Of a stretch of DNA of 15,316 nucleotides, positions 7,278 to 15,042 are shown one piece after another. The stretch is from contig JAGDMB010000019.1 of NCBI GenBank assembly GCA_017860375.1, positions 1 through 15,316 of the forward strand. The letters run 5' to 3'. The position numbers were made by a program, and so were the translations under genes. Origin of the DNA: Bacteroidota bacterium. Lineage in GTDB: Bacteria > Bacteroidota > Bacteroidia > Bacteroidales > UBA10428. Numbering within the stretch: position 1 is the first letter of the stretch; each line of letters opens with the position of its first letter. The notes below the pieces were generated by a model. That model was given only the letters and a program-made list of their open reading frames with translations. It ran no database searches and was not told where the DNA came from.

Positions 7278-8771
7278 TCAATCGTTCTGTTTGCAGAGCG
7301 GATTGTAGGCAATCTCCTGTGATGCCGGGATATAGTATATTTGCCGCGGCCCGTTGTATGGATAAATATCCGGATCGCCATTTTCATTTTGTGCAGAACT
7401 GTAAGATCTGTCAAGGTCAATTTTGTTTCTCATCAGGTCATCCCTGCGGTGGCCTTCAAAGCACAGTTCCAGTCTTCTTTCATTCAGCACGGCTTCAAGA
7501 ACGTTTGCAAAGCCATGGCTGGCCAGATTAGAGAGGGTGATAAGCTCTTCTCCCGACAAACCCGCTCTTTCACGAATGGCATTGACATCCGCAAGCGCCT
7601 CTTCATTCATCCCCAGGTGCGCATAGGCTTCAGCCCTGTTCAATATGACTTCCGACAGGCGCATAAAAATGGGCGAATGGCATGTCGCGATACCGTTTTG
7701 ATAGGAGAACTTCGTCATGTATATCTTTTCATAGGAGGTTCCCGGATACAATGCAGGGACTCCATCGACAAAAACCGTATCCAGCAAACGATTTCGTACA
7801 TCATTCGGATGGCTTGAAATCAGTTCACGGAATGGCGCAGATGGGAACACCTCTCCCCATCCCTTATCCCCATTGTACATGGATCCGATGGCACCGGTAC
7901 CGCGGTTTTCTGTATCGTCATGGTACAGTATAAACATGGCCTCTTTTGAACTTGCAGAGTTTTGCAGGGCATAAATATACGTTTCATTGGGTTCCAGCTG
8001 AAAAGGAGAATTATCAATAACATCGGTCGCAACCGCAACTACGGAGTCATATTGTTCTGTAAAGAGGTAGGCCCTGGACAGATAGCCCTGTGCAGCATAT
8101 TTATTTCCATATTTGCTCGGATCGGTTGACCTTTCTGTCATTAATTCAGCCCCTTTCCTTAAGTCACTTATGATCTGCGCATACGTTTCCCCGACTGTGG
8201 ATCGGGCTTTGGCATCTTCCCCGCCAAGTCCGGTTCGAAGAATTATTCCATCGTTACCCAATCCGTGCGAGGGCGGAAAGGAAAACAACCGTGCAAGATC
8301 AAAGAAGACAATTCCCCGGTAAAAATAACTTTCACCCAGGTACTGCTTTTCCACATCACTGGTCGTTTCATCCACAACTACATTGTTAATGATGGTGTTT
8401 GCATTCAGCACTATTTTATAACCGGTGGCCCAAAAATAGGATATGTTTTCCTGTGAAGGGATGTGCGCCCGGTTGAATGAAAGCCACAGGGGATCCGTGG
8501 TAGGTTTAACGATCAGCACATCGTCTGAAGGAAACTCCGTGGTTTGAAAAAGGACCCGTACATACACATTGTTGCCTTCGTCGCCCAGTTGATCTTTCAT
8601 CATCCGTAAGGATCCGTTGGCGAGGCCCTGCATACCCTGTTCATCGAGCAACAATTGCTCTGCGGTAAGTGCATCATAGGGTTTAAGATCAAGATAGTCC
8701 TCACAACCCAGGGTGAAGGTCATAAGTAAGACAGTGATCAGACCGAAGTATATTTTGGCTATTTTTTTCAT
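7278..8771 (-). CDS. SusD/RagB-family outer-membrane glycan-binding lipoprotein
   Basis: A 497-residue SusD-like lipoprotein that caps the SusC transporter on the cell surface, binds oligosaccharide and delivers it to the barrel. The lipobox LGC ends at Cys23, followed by EDYLDLKP, the usual start of mature SusD proteins. The N-terminal SusD-like part and the TPR-containing C-terminal RagB/SusD domain are at normal length. Recognisable family motifs include AEAYAHLGMNEEALADVNAIRERAG, ERRLELCFEGHRRDDLMR (431-448) and IPASQEIAYNP (481-491). It starts 18 bases after the susC stop codon, the usual tight coupling of the pair, and shares its transcript. Binding residues that would show the substrate cannot be read with confidence from sequence alone. 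Confidence 0.96.
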   Translation of the reverse strand: MKKIAKIYFGLITVLLMTFTLGCEDYLDLKPYDALTAEQLLLDEQGMQGLANGSLRMMKDQLGDEGNNVYVRVLFQTTEFPSDDVLIVKPTTDPLWLSFNRAHIPSQENISYFWATGYKIVLNANTIINNVVVDETTSDVEKQYLGESYFYRGIVFFDLARLFSFPPSHGLGNDGIILRTGLGGEDAKARSTVGETYAQIISDLRKGAELMTERSTDPSKYGNKYAAQGYLSRAYLFTEQYDSVVAVATDVIDNSPFQLEPNETYIYALQNSASSKEAMFILYHDDTENRGTGAIGSMYNGDKGWGEVFPSAPFRELISSHPNDVRNRLLDTVFVDGVPALYPGTSYEKIYMTKFSYQNGIATCHSPIFMRLSEVILNRAEAYAHLGMNEEALADVNAIRERAGLSGEELITLSNLASHGFANVLEAVLNERRLELCFEGHRRDDLMRNKIDLDRSYSSAQNENGDPDIYPYNGPRQIYYIPASQEIAYNPLCKQND

Positions 8772-8789
8772 AATAGTGTCTTTTAAACG

Positions 8790-11700
8790 TTAGAAGCTTA
8801 ATTCTATACCCAGCATATATTGTTTGTTGATCGGATATTTAAAATACTGCGATCCCGGCAGGGTCCAGGCACCCATGTAAAGCGGGACATCCGGATCAGA
8901 ACCTGAATACTTCGTAAAAGTCAACAAATTGTCCATGCTCAGGAAGATACGAAGGCTGTTCATCTTGATTTTTTGCACAAGTTTTGGTGAAAGATCATAG
9001 GCAAGGACAAGATTTCTAAGTCTCAGATAGCTTCCGTCTTCCAGATACCTTGAAGAGTATTTGTTTGAATTCAGGTTCCCCCCGTATTCCGGTTCCGGAT
9101 GGGTGGCCACATCGCCCGGATTTACCCAGCGCGACCATCCCTTCTGAAGGACCATGGAATTCACCGAAGTATTCTCTCCGTCGTTATCGGATTCCTGCCG
9201 GCTCGAATGGTATATCATATTGCCTACGGAGTATGAGAAAGTAGCATCCAGCGATAATCCTTTATAGGAAAGGAATGTACCAAACCCGCCTGCAAAATCC
9301 GGAAAGGGAGAACCCATTACCTGATAGTCCTCTGCAGCATCGGTATAGATATTGGTAGCCACCCGGTCAATTTCATTCCCTTCAGAATCATAGATGATAT
9401 CTTCCCATAAAGGATCTCCGTTATCAGGGTCGACACCAAGCCATTTGGGCATATACCAGTCGAAAGCACCTCCGCCGACAACCAGGATCTGGGACTGATC
9501 CCCCCTGCTGATTACCATCTCGGTAACCGTTTCTTTGTCCGAAAGCGCTTTCAGGGTATTCCGGTTGGCCGCGATATTAAAGTAGAGTGACCACGTTACG
9601 TCCTTGGTTTTCACTGCGGTGGCATTCACAGCCAGTTCAATACCTTTGTTTTGAATTTCACCTACATTGGCCCACTGATATTCATATCCCTTTGATGAAG
9701 GCAGCGGATTCATGAAAAGCAGATCCCTGGTACGGGTATCGTAAAAATCAATATTGGCTTCTATCCTTTTTATAAAACCAATATCCAGCCCGATGTTTAA
9801 CGGATTGCTGGTTTCCCAGGTCAGGTCGTAGTTACCCGGTACTTCGGGGAAATAGGGTGTCTGGCCGTTATAGATCCCCGCAGCCGTATAGGATGGGAAA
9901 TACGGATAGTAAGAGTCATCCGGAAATGTTGAGTTTCCGACAGCGCCATAACTCCCCCTGATTTTCAGATAATGAACGACATCAATCTCGTTCATAAATT
10001 TTTCACTGCTGATCAACCATGAAGCAGCATAGGTAAAGAAGTTTGCGTATTTGTTTGCCGGAGCAAATTTGGAATTCCCGTCACGGCGGAAGGATGCGGT
10101 AAGAAAATACTTCTTACTATAATTATAGTTAACCTGCGACAGTACGGATACCCCCCTCGATTCAACAATGGTACCGGTGGGCTTTTCCTGTGCACCGGCT
10201 ACACCCATTACCTCTTGTCCGGCCAGAAATCCAACGGCGTCGCCTCCAATGTCCCGTTCACTTCTATAGCTTCCCACTTCGATCCCTACCAGTCCATCGA
10301 TGCCATGCAGGCCAAAGGATTTATTGAATTTTAACAAAGAGGTATTACCGATGGACTGATCGAGATAAATATCATTGGAAATCCTGCCATTATCGGCAGC
10401 GCCTTCATAACTTTTCGGAGAATAGATGGCCTCATATTTACCATAGGCCATTCCCAGCGATGTCCATGAATCTATTTTTAACCATTCCAATAGCTTAATC
10501 TCCAGGATAATGTTGGCTGAACCGTCAATCCCATATCCGCCTTCCTTGTTATACTGTTCCGAATGATAGGGATTGCTTACCAGATTGGAAAGCCATCCTG
10601 CCGCACTGACATCATATATCAATTCTCCGTTTGAATCATAAGGCTGGTCCCAGGGCTGAAGCCTGAATGCCCCTTCCGACATATTCCAGTTTGCATACGT
10701 GCTCTTGCCATAATTCATAACGAAATTGGTTCCGATATTCAACCTTTTATTCAACTGGTATTTAACATTGGATCGCAGGCTCATGCGATCATAGGTGGTG
10801 CCCCGCAAGGTTCCTTCATCATCCATGTAGTCGACCGCAATGTAATAATTCACTTTGTCGGTGCCGCCCAGTGCAGACAGATTTACGGTAGTAATATTGG
10901 CTTGTCTGTAAGTATTGTTAACCCAGTCAAAATCGTATTTCAGGAGGCTGTCAGGACGGGCAGTTTCAAAAAGTGCAGGAGAAAAAAGCGACTCATGATA
11001 GGCATATAATTCGGCCGTATTCATCAACTGGTAATTTCCGAATTCAGGCGTCTTAATACCGTACCTTATTTGAGCCCTGATCTCTGATTTGCCCGCGGTA
11101 CCGCTTTTGGTCTTAATCAGAATAACGCCGGCAGCCGCTGCTGACCCATAGAGTCCCGTAGCCCCCGCATCTTTCAGCACAGACACACTTTCGATATCAT
11201 TCGGATTATAGGAACCCCCGATTATACCATCCACTACAATCAAGGGTTGCTGCGGGGAAAAGACAGAACCCACGCCACGAATACGGATATCGCTGGGCTC
11301 TCCCGGTTGCCCTGAAGAAGTCTGAACCTGTATGCCGGCAACCTTCCCGATCAACATATCCTGCACACTGTTCACCGTAACCTGACTGATATCTTTAGCA
11401 TTCAGCGATACGACGGAACTTGAAATCTCAGTTCTTGTTTTTTCCGAGTAAGCCGTTATTACAACTTCTTCTATATTCAGCAAGTCCTGTTCAAGTGCAA
11501 CATTCAGGACTGTCTGGTTTCCCACTGTAAACTCTTCTTTTAAAAATCCGACATAGGAGAAAAGCAAGGTTGCAGACGGATTGTTTACTTTAATTGCGTA
11601 GTTTCCGTTTACATCGGTCACCACAACATTCGGGGTTCCTTTTTCAGACACAGTGGCTCCTGGCAGAGGAGCATTATCAAGAGCAGACAGCACCGTTCCG

Positions 11701-11798
11701 GTTACACTGACCTGCGCATGGATTTGGGTTATTATCATAAATAATAATAAGATGGAACCCAGTCTGCCAAATAGTTTTTGCACGGTAATGTTCTTCAT
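8790..11798 (-). CDS. SusC/RagA-family TonB-dependent outer-membrane transporter
   Basis: A 1002-residue TonB-dependent transporter that imports oligosaccharides captured by the SusD partner, powered by TonB/ExbBD. The signal peptide ends near HAQ (27-29). A carboxypeptidase-regulatory-like beta-sandwich (about 30-105, VSVTGTVLSALDNAPLPGATV) precedes the motif IEEVVITAYSEK (109-120), typical of the SusC family. The plug follows, with MLIGKVAGIQVQTSSGQPGEP (148-168), IRIRGVGS (171-178), PLIVVDGI (185-192) and YGSAAAAGVILIKTKSG (217-233). The usual reading there is YGSRAANGVI, so Ala replaces Arg and Asn; this is mild divergence. The 22-strand barrel fills the rest and ends MLGIELSF with the C-terminal Phe expected for BAM assembly. 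A TAnnTTTG promoter element and repeated ACTTTCGTA motifs lie upstream. The length is normal. Substrate specificity is unknown. Confidence 0.97.
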   Translation of the reverse strand: MKNITVQKLFGRLGSILLLFMIITQIHAQVSVTGTVLSALDNAPLPGATVSEKGTPNVVVTDVNGNYAIKVNNPSATLLFSYVGFLKEEFTVGNQTVLNVALEQDLLNIEEVVITAYSEKTRTEISSSVVSLNAKDISQVTVNSVQDMLIGKVAGIQVQTSSGQPGEPSDIRIRGVGSVFSPQQPLIVVDGIIGGSYNPNDIESVSVLKDAGATGLYGSAAAAGVILIKTKSGTAGKSEIRAQIRYGIKTPEFGNYQLMNTAELYAYHESLFSPALFETARPDSLLKYDFDWVNNTYRQANITTVNLSALGGTDKVNYYIAVDYMDDEGTLRGTTYDRMSLRSNVKYQLNKRLNIGTNFVMNYGKSTYANWNMSEGAFRLQPWDQPYDSNGELIYDVSAAGWLSNLVSNPYHSEQYNKEGGYGIDGSANIILEIKLLEWLKIDSWTSLGMAYGKYEAIYSPKSYEGAADNGRISNDIYLDQSIGNTSLLKFNKSFGLHGIDGLVGIEVGSYRSERDIGGDAVGFLAGQEVMGVAGAQEKPTGTIVESRGVSVLSQVNYNYSKKYFLTASFRRDGNSKFAPANKYANFFTYAASWLISSEKFMNEIDVVHYLKIRGSYGAVGNSTFPDDSYYPYFPSYTAAGIYNGQTPYFPEVPGNYDLTWETSNPLNIGLDIGFIKRIEANIDFYDTRTRDLLFMNPLPSSKGYEYQWANVGEIQNKGIELAVNATAVKTKDVTWSLYFNIAANRNTLKALSDKETVTEMVISRGDQSQILVVGGGAFDWYMPKWLGVDPDNGDPLWEDIIYDSEGNEIDRVATNIYTDAAEDYQVMGSPFPDFAGGFGTFLSYKGLSLDATFSYSVGNMIYHSSRQESDNDGENTSVNSMVLQKGWSRWVNPGDVATHPEPEYGGNLNSNKYSSRYLEDGSYLRLRNLVLAYDLSPKLVQKIKMNSLRIFLSMDNLLTFTKYSGSDPDVPLYMGAWTLPGSQYFKYPINKQYMLGIELSF

Positions 11799-11849
11799 AG
11801 GGGTTCTTTTAAATTTGTAAAAAAACTCGGTTATAGCAAAGCGACATTA

Positions 11850-11857
11850 CAAATATA
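11850..11857 (-). promoter_or_regulatory. Bacteroidota-type -7 promoter element for susCD operon
   Basis: On the - strand this reads TATATTTG, an exact match to TAnnTTTG, the -7 consensus of the Bacteroidota primary sigma factor. It lies 51 bases before the susC start codon, so transcription would begin near 11844 with a leader of about 45 bases. No TTTG is seen at the expected -33 spacing (the region reads TGTTACG), which suggests dependence on an activator. Confidence 0.6.
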
Positions 11858-11870
11858 AAAAATCATTTAT

Positions 11871-11890
11871 ACTTTCGTAACACTTTCGTA
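11871..11890 (-). promoter_or_regulatory. Candidate operator: two direct TACGAAAGT repeats at the -33 region of susC
   Basis: Seen on the + strand, ACTTTCGTA occurs at 11871-11879 and again at 11882-11890, 11 bases or one helical turn apart. A weaker relative, AGTTTCGTTA, lies at 11913-11922. Relative to the inferred start near 11844, the two strong copies cover about -27 to -46, which is where an activator replacing a poor -33 box would bind. The 9-mer TTACGAAAG recurs in the same orientation to transcription upstream of the GH5 gene. Regulator identity is unknown. Confidence 0.45.
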
Positions 11891-11933
11891 TTCTTTTTTA
11901 AATAATATTTATAGTTTCGTTATGTTATTATTT

Positions 11934-12536
11934 TCATATTTCAATGAGGATGGAAAGTTCCTTCTCCAGCTGTCCGGCATTTTCAAAGTGAATGGAAACC
12001 ATCCCGATTTCTTCGGCTGTCCTTATATTGTCAATATTGTCGTCAATGTATACCGTATTTTCTGCTTTTAAATTGTACCGGTCAAGCAGCCGGTAATAAA
12101 TTCTTTTATCGGGTTTTAAAATTTTTTCCTGCCCTGAAACAACAATACCATCGAATTCTTTAAAGAATGGGAATTTCGCATAGGCAATTTTAAAAGTCTC
12201 AGCTGACCAATTTGTCAAACCATACACTTTGTATCGGGCCTTTAATTTTTTCAATAAGGCAACCGTTTCCGGAATGTCACTTTTTAGCATTTTTTCATAC
12301 TTATCATAGAAAAGCTGAATTAACGCATGGTATTCCGGATACTTATTTTGCAATATGCGTGTGCCTTCGGCAAGCGATCGTCCTTTGTCCTGCTCTAAAT
12401 TCCATTCGGGAGTACAGATGTGCGTAAGGAAATACTCCATTTCACGGTTGTCATTGAAATAGTCTTTTAAAAGATACCTCGGATTCGAGTCCACCAATAC
12501 GCCGCCAATATCGAAAACGATGTTTTTAAAATCCAT
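11934..12536 (-). CDS. HAD-superfamily (YihX-like) sugar-phosphatase-like hydrolase
   Basis: A 200-residue cytoplasmic HAD subfamily IA hydrolase, probably acting on a phosphorylated sugar. Motif I is VFDIGGVLVDSNP (7-19) with nucleophile Asp9. The residue two positions on is Gly11 instead of the usual acid Asp, as in the FDLGNV form of the E. coli glucose-1-phosphate phosphatase YihX. Motif II is GLTNW (106-110, Thr108), motif III KILKPDKRIY (138-147, Lys141) and motif IV YIDDNIDNI (163-171, Asp165 and Asp166). The helical cap lies between motifs I and II. Length is normal for the family. It is 135 bases upstream of susC on the same strand, and the SusCD promoter lies in between, so it could be read separately or run into the operon. 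It is divergent from the GH5 gene. No signal peptide is visible. The family call is firm; the substrate is inferred. Confidence 0.9.
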   Translation of the reverse strand: MDFKNIVFDIGGVLVDSNPRYLLKDYFNDNREMEYFLTHICTPEWNLEQDKGRSLAEGTRILQNKYPEYHALIQLFYDKYEKMLKSDIPETVALLKKLKARYKVYGLTNWSAETFKIAYAKFPFFKEFDGIVVSGQEKILKPDKRIYYRLLDRYNLKAENTVYIDDNIDNIRTAEEIGMVSIHFENAGQLEKELSILIEI

Positions 12537-12917
12537 TTGTATTTTATTTTATGCCGTTATTTCAATCCTTTTTTCCGGGTAAGAAACCAAACGTAACAGG
12601 ATGACCCTTGCCCGCTTTTCAGGGTTCACTTTAAAGAGGATACAGGTTAAACATGAATGTGCAATATATTACGAAAGCAACTAAAAGTAATTATAGATTG
12701 CGAATTATTTCATCCCGGGAAGAACCATAACACAACCCTGTGCATCACTGAAAAATCACAATCGGATTAATCGCTGAGCTGCACTGGATTAGTGGGTATT
12801 GTTTTTCAGGTGGCCAGAAATAACGTGTATTATTGCTTTAATAGGGGTTTTCTTACTAATTTTATCGCGGTAGAAATCAATCCGAATCTGTTTTTTCATC
12901 AAATTAACCATCGCATT
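12537..12917. other. Divergent regulatory gap between HAD and GH5 genes
   Basis: A 381-base stretch without a convincing gene. It should hold the promoters of two divergent genes. A TTACGAAAG element lies at 12669-12677. A weak GH5 promoter is possible at TAATTTTA (12857-12864), one base off TAnnTTTG, with ATTG about 21 bases before it. An in-frame GTG at 12792 could extend GH5, but that N-terminal extension does not resemble a signal peptide and is rejected. No tRNA, terminator or repeat array was found here. Confidence 0.6.
12669..12677 (+). promoter_or_regulatory. TTACGAAAG element upstream of GH5, shared with susC upstream region
   Basis: TTACGAAAG here matches the 9 bases read on the - strand at 11880-11872 ahead of susC, in the same orientation to the regulated gene. 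It lies about 240 bases before the GH5 ATG, farther out than at susC, and only one copy is present. A common regulator for the SusCD operon and GH5 is plausible, but a chance match in AT-rich DNA cannot be excluded. Confidence 0.35.
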
Positions 12918-14894
12918 ATGAATACGAAAAGTACTTTCATCCCGGTTTTTCTGATCTTGTTTTGCTTTTGTTTTAGTGCGAATGCACAATTGACGCCTCA
13001 GGATGCGATAAAATCCATGGTAAGGGGTATAAATATGGGAAATACACTTGAACCACCCAACGGGGAAGGTACATGGGGAAATCCCCCTGTGGTAGAAAGC
13101 AATTTTGATGATTATAAGAATGCCGGTTTTACCTGCGTACGGGTGCCCATTACATGGGACAAGCATACCGGTACCGCCTCACCTTACACGATTAATTCAA
13201 CCTGGCTCAACCGGATTGAACAAGTGGTGAACTGGGGGTTAAGCCGGAAACTGATTATCATCATTAATGCACACCATGAAGGATGGATAAAGGAAAACTA
13301 TACAGCCGAAAATGTGGCGCGTTTTGACAGCATCTGGAGCCAGGTTGCCACGCGGTTTAAAGATAAATCAGACAGCCTGCTGTTTGAGATTATCAACGAA
13401 CCTTATCCGATGGCACTTGAAGATGTGAACGAACTAAACGCACAGATATTGAAAACAATACGAAAAACAAATCCAACCCGTATTGTCTTGTTTTCAGGGC
13501 ATATGTGGTCAAACTCTGCAGAGCTTATTCAGGCTGCCGTACCCGATGATGATTATATGATGGGCTACTATCATTCCTACGATCCTTATCCTTTTGGACT
13601 TGAAGGTCCGGGCTCATACGGCAGCGATGCGGATATCAATGCCACGGTTCAGAAATTTGAAGAGGTGGCAGATTGGAGTGCCCAACACAATATTCCTGTG
13701 ATTTTGGGCGAATTCGGTTATACCTACAAATGCGAATATAATTCACGGATGTGCGCGTATGCAACCATTGCAGAAAAAGCCCAGCTTTTTAATGTGGCGT
13801 TTAATGTGTGGGAAGACGGGGGTGATTTTAAGTTCTACAACCGGCCTCAGCGTACCTGGACGGAGATTAAAGACATCTTAATCCACACCTACCGGGAATC
13901 CCCTAATAAAATGCAGATAAATAATGTTGCGGACACCCTTGTTCAGCTCCAATGGACAAACAGGACCACTGAAAATGACAGCATCGTCATAGAGCGCAGG
14001 ATTAATGACGGTTCTTTTGCATTTTTCACAAAGGTTTCACCGGAAACTTCGGCATTTGTTGATTCATCCACCCGGAGGGGAACTACCTATTATTATCGGT
14101 TGAAGGCAGACCTGAAAGATTCTATTGAAATACAATCCTATCCGGTCAGAATTGTGAATGTCCCTGTCGTTCCAGCGCCATATACGGGCAGTGCTGTGCC
14201 GATTCCCGGAATCATAGAAAGTGAGAACTTTGATCTGGGCGTGGAAAGTGAAACCTATCACGATTCAAATCCGGTGAATCAGGGTGGGGTTTACAGACCG
14301 GGTGTGGGAGTGGATATTTATAAAAGCGGAACCGTTTATTATATTGGCAATGTTGAAGCGGGCGAATGGTTGGATTTTACTGTCAATGTTGAAGAAGAGA
14401 ACAATTACAGCATTACTGCCTATGTAGGTGCCGAGGTTGCCGGTGGTCAGTTCGAACTGCAATTTGGCAATGACACTGCTTCTCCTTTCACGGCAGAAGC
14501 TACGGGTAAACTGACCACTTTTAATAAGGTTACCCATACCTGTCACCTTCTTGCCGGTGAACAGAAAATGCGTTTATATGTTTTGAATACACCTGAATTC
14601 ACGTTGCACCGACTCGTATTTTCAGTAGCCAGTTCGGTTTTCGACAGATCCACGGAGACTATTTCGGTTTTCCCCAATCCCGCCTTCAGCGAAGTAACCA
14701 TAACGGGAATTGACGGTCCTGCAACCGTTAGTATATACAATGCCTGTGGTACCCTGGTGAAAACGGCAATTGTGAATGATGTTGAAAAGATTGTGTCGCT
14801 TGACATGCTTAAGGAAGGGCTGTATTATGTAAGATGCACTTCCGTTTCCGGCACGTATTGCAGACCCGTTATAAAAATGAACAATCTTCTGTAG
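12918..14894 (+). CDS. Secreted GH5 glycoside hydrolase with Fn3-like, CBM6 and T9SS regions
   Basis: A 658-residue secreted endo-acting glycoside hydrolase, family 5, likely cutting a beta-linked polysaccharide such as a beta-glucan, mannan or xylan at or outside the cell surface. The ATG at 12918 gives a clean signal peptide (cleavage near ANA/Q, residues 23-24). The catalytic barrel spans about 28-325: VRGINMGNTLE (35-45), CVRVPITW (73-80), INAHHEGW (116-123), FEIINEP (156-162) with acid/base Glu161, and VILGEFGY (261-268) with nucleophile Glu265. A Fn3-like segment follows at about 335-415. A CBM6 domain lies at about 427-570, starting IPGIIESENFDLG, with AGEWLDFTVNV and a C-terminal LHRLVF. 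The T9SS tail begins VFPNPAFSEVTITG (584). Both catalytic residues are present, so it should be active. A 46-bp duplication covers its last codons but leaves the first stop intact. The GH5 subfamily is not assignable by eye. Confidence 0.95.
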   Translation: MNTKSTFIPVFLILFCFCFSANAQLTPQDAIKSMVRGINMGNTLEPPNGEGTWGNPPVVESNFDDYKNAGFTCVRVPITWDKHTGTASPYTINSTWLNRIEQVVNWGLSRKLIIIINAHHEGWIKENYTAENVARFDSIWSQVATRFKDKSDSLLFEIINEPYPMALEDVNELNAQILKTIRKTNPTRIVLFSGHMWSNSAELIQAAVPDDDYMMGYYHSYDPYPFGLEGPGSYGSDADINATVQKFEEVADWSAQHNIPVILGEFGYTYKCEYNSRMCAYATIAEKAQLFNVAFNVWEDGGDFKFYNRPQRTWTEIKDILIHTYRESPNKMQINNVADTLVQLQWTNRTTENDSIVIERRINDGSFAFFTKVSPETSAFVDSSTRRGTTYYYRLKADLKDSIEIQSYPVRIVNVPVVPAPYTGSAVPIPGIIESENFDLGVESETYHDSNPVNQGGVYRPGVGVDIYKSGTVYYIGNVEAGEWLDFTVNVEEENNYSITAYVGAEVAGGQFELQFGNDTASPFTAEATGKLTTFNKVTHTCHLLAGEQKMRLYVLNTPEFTLHRLVFSVASSVFDRSTETISVFPNPAFSEVTITGIDGPATVSIYNACGTLVKTAIVNDVEKIVSLDMLKEGLYYVRCTSVSGTYCRPVIKMNNLL

Positions 14895-14955
14895 CCATTG
14901 CGGAATCACACCCGTTATAAAAATGAACAATCTTCTGTAGCCATTGCGGAATCAC
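14864..14955. repeat. Perfect 46-bp tandem duplication across the GH5 stop codon
   Basis: Bases 14864-14909 are repeated exactly at 14910-14955. Each copy begins ACCCGTTATAAAAATGAAC and ends GCGGAATCAC. Similarity stops at once on both sides (G against C before, A against T after). The first copy holds the last ten sense codons of GH5 and its TAG, so the reading frame is unaffected. The second copy is untranslated. Perfect identity suggests a recent slippage event or an assembly artefact. Confidence 0.95.
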
Positions 14956-14977
14956 TATTGCCATTGAACCGGTTGTA

Positions 14978-15012
14978 GAATACCGAATATCGAATATCGA
15001 ATATCGAATATC
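14978..15012. repeat. Heptamer tandem repeat (GAATATC) upstream of GH97 gene
   Basis: Four exact GAATATC units run from 14985 to 15012, preceded by one degenerate unit, GAATACC (14978-14984). The array ends 30 bases before the GH97 start codon and directly adjoins TAAATTTC (15013-15020), one base off a TAnnTTTG promoter element, so changes in repeat number could alter promoter strength. The unit is AT-rich and typical of slippage-prone DNA. Confidence 0.9.
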
Positions 15013-15042
15013 TAAATTTCCTGTAAGCCAATAGTTTAATTA

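Noticed and set aside
7341..7817. 158-codon open frame on the + strand
   Set aside because: Antisense to the susD-like gene, which carries strong family motifs over the same bases; no independent support.
12792..12917. GTG-initiated N-terminal extension of the GH5 gene
   Set aside because: The extra 42 residues do not look like a signal peptide, whereas the ATG at 12918 begins a typical one.
14622..14930. 102-codon open frame on the - strand over the GH5 tail
   Set aside because: It overlaps the well-supported T9SS sorting domain of GH5 and partly uses the duplicated bases; no domain is visible.
14895..14977. Intrinsic terminator between GH5 and GH97
   Set aside because: Only the short palindrome AACCGGTT is present, without a long stem or T run, so no terminator is called.
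14985..15012. CRISPR-like array
   Set aside because: The units are 7 bases long with no spacers, so this is a simple tandem repeat.
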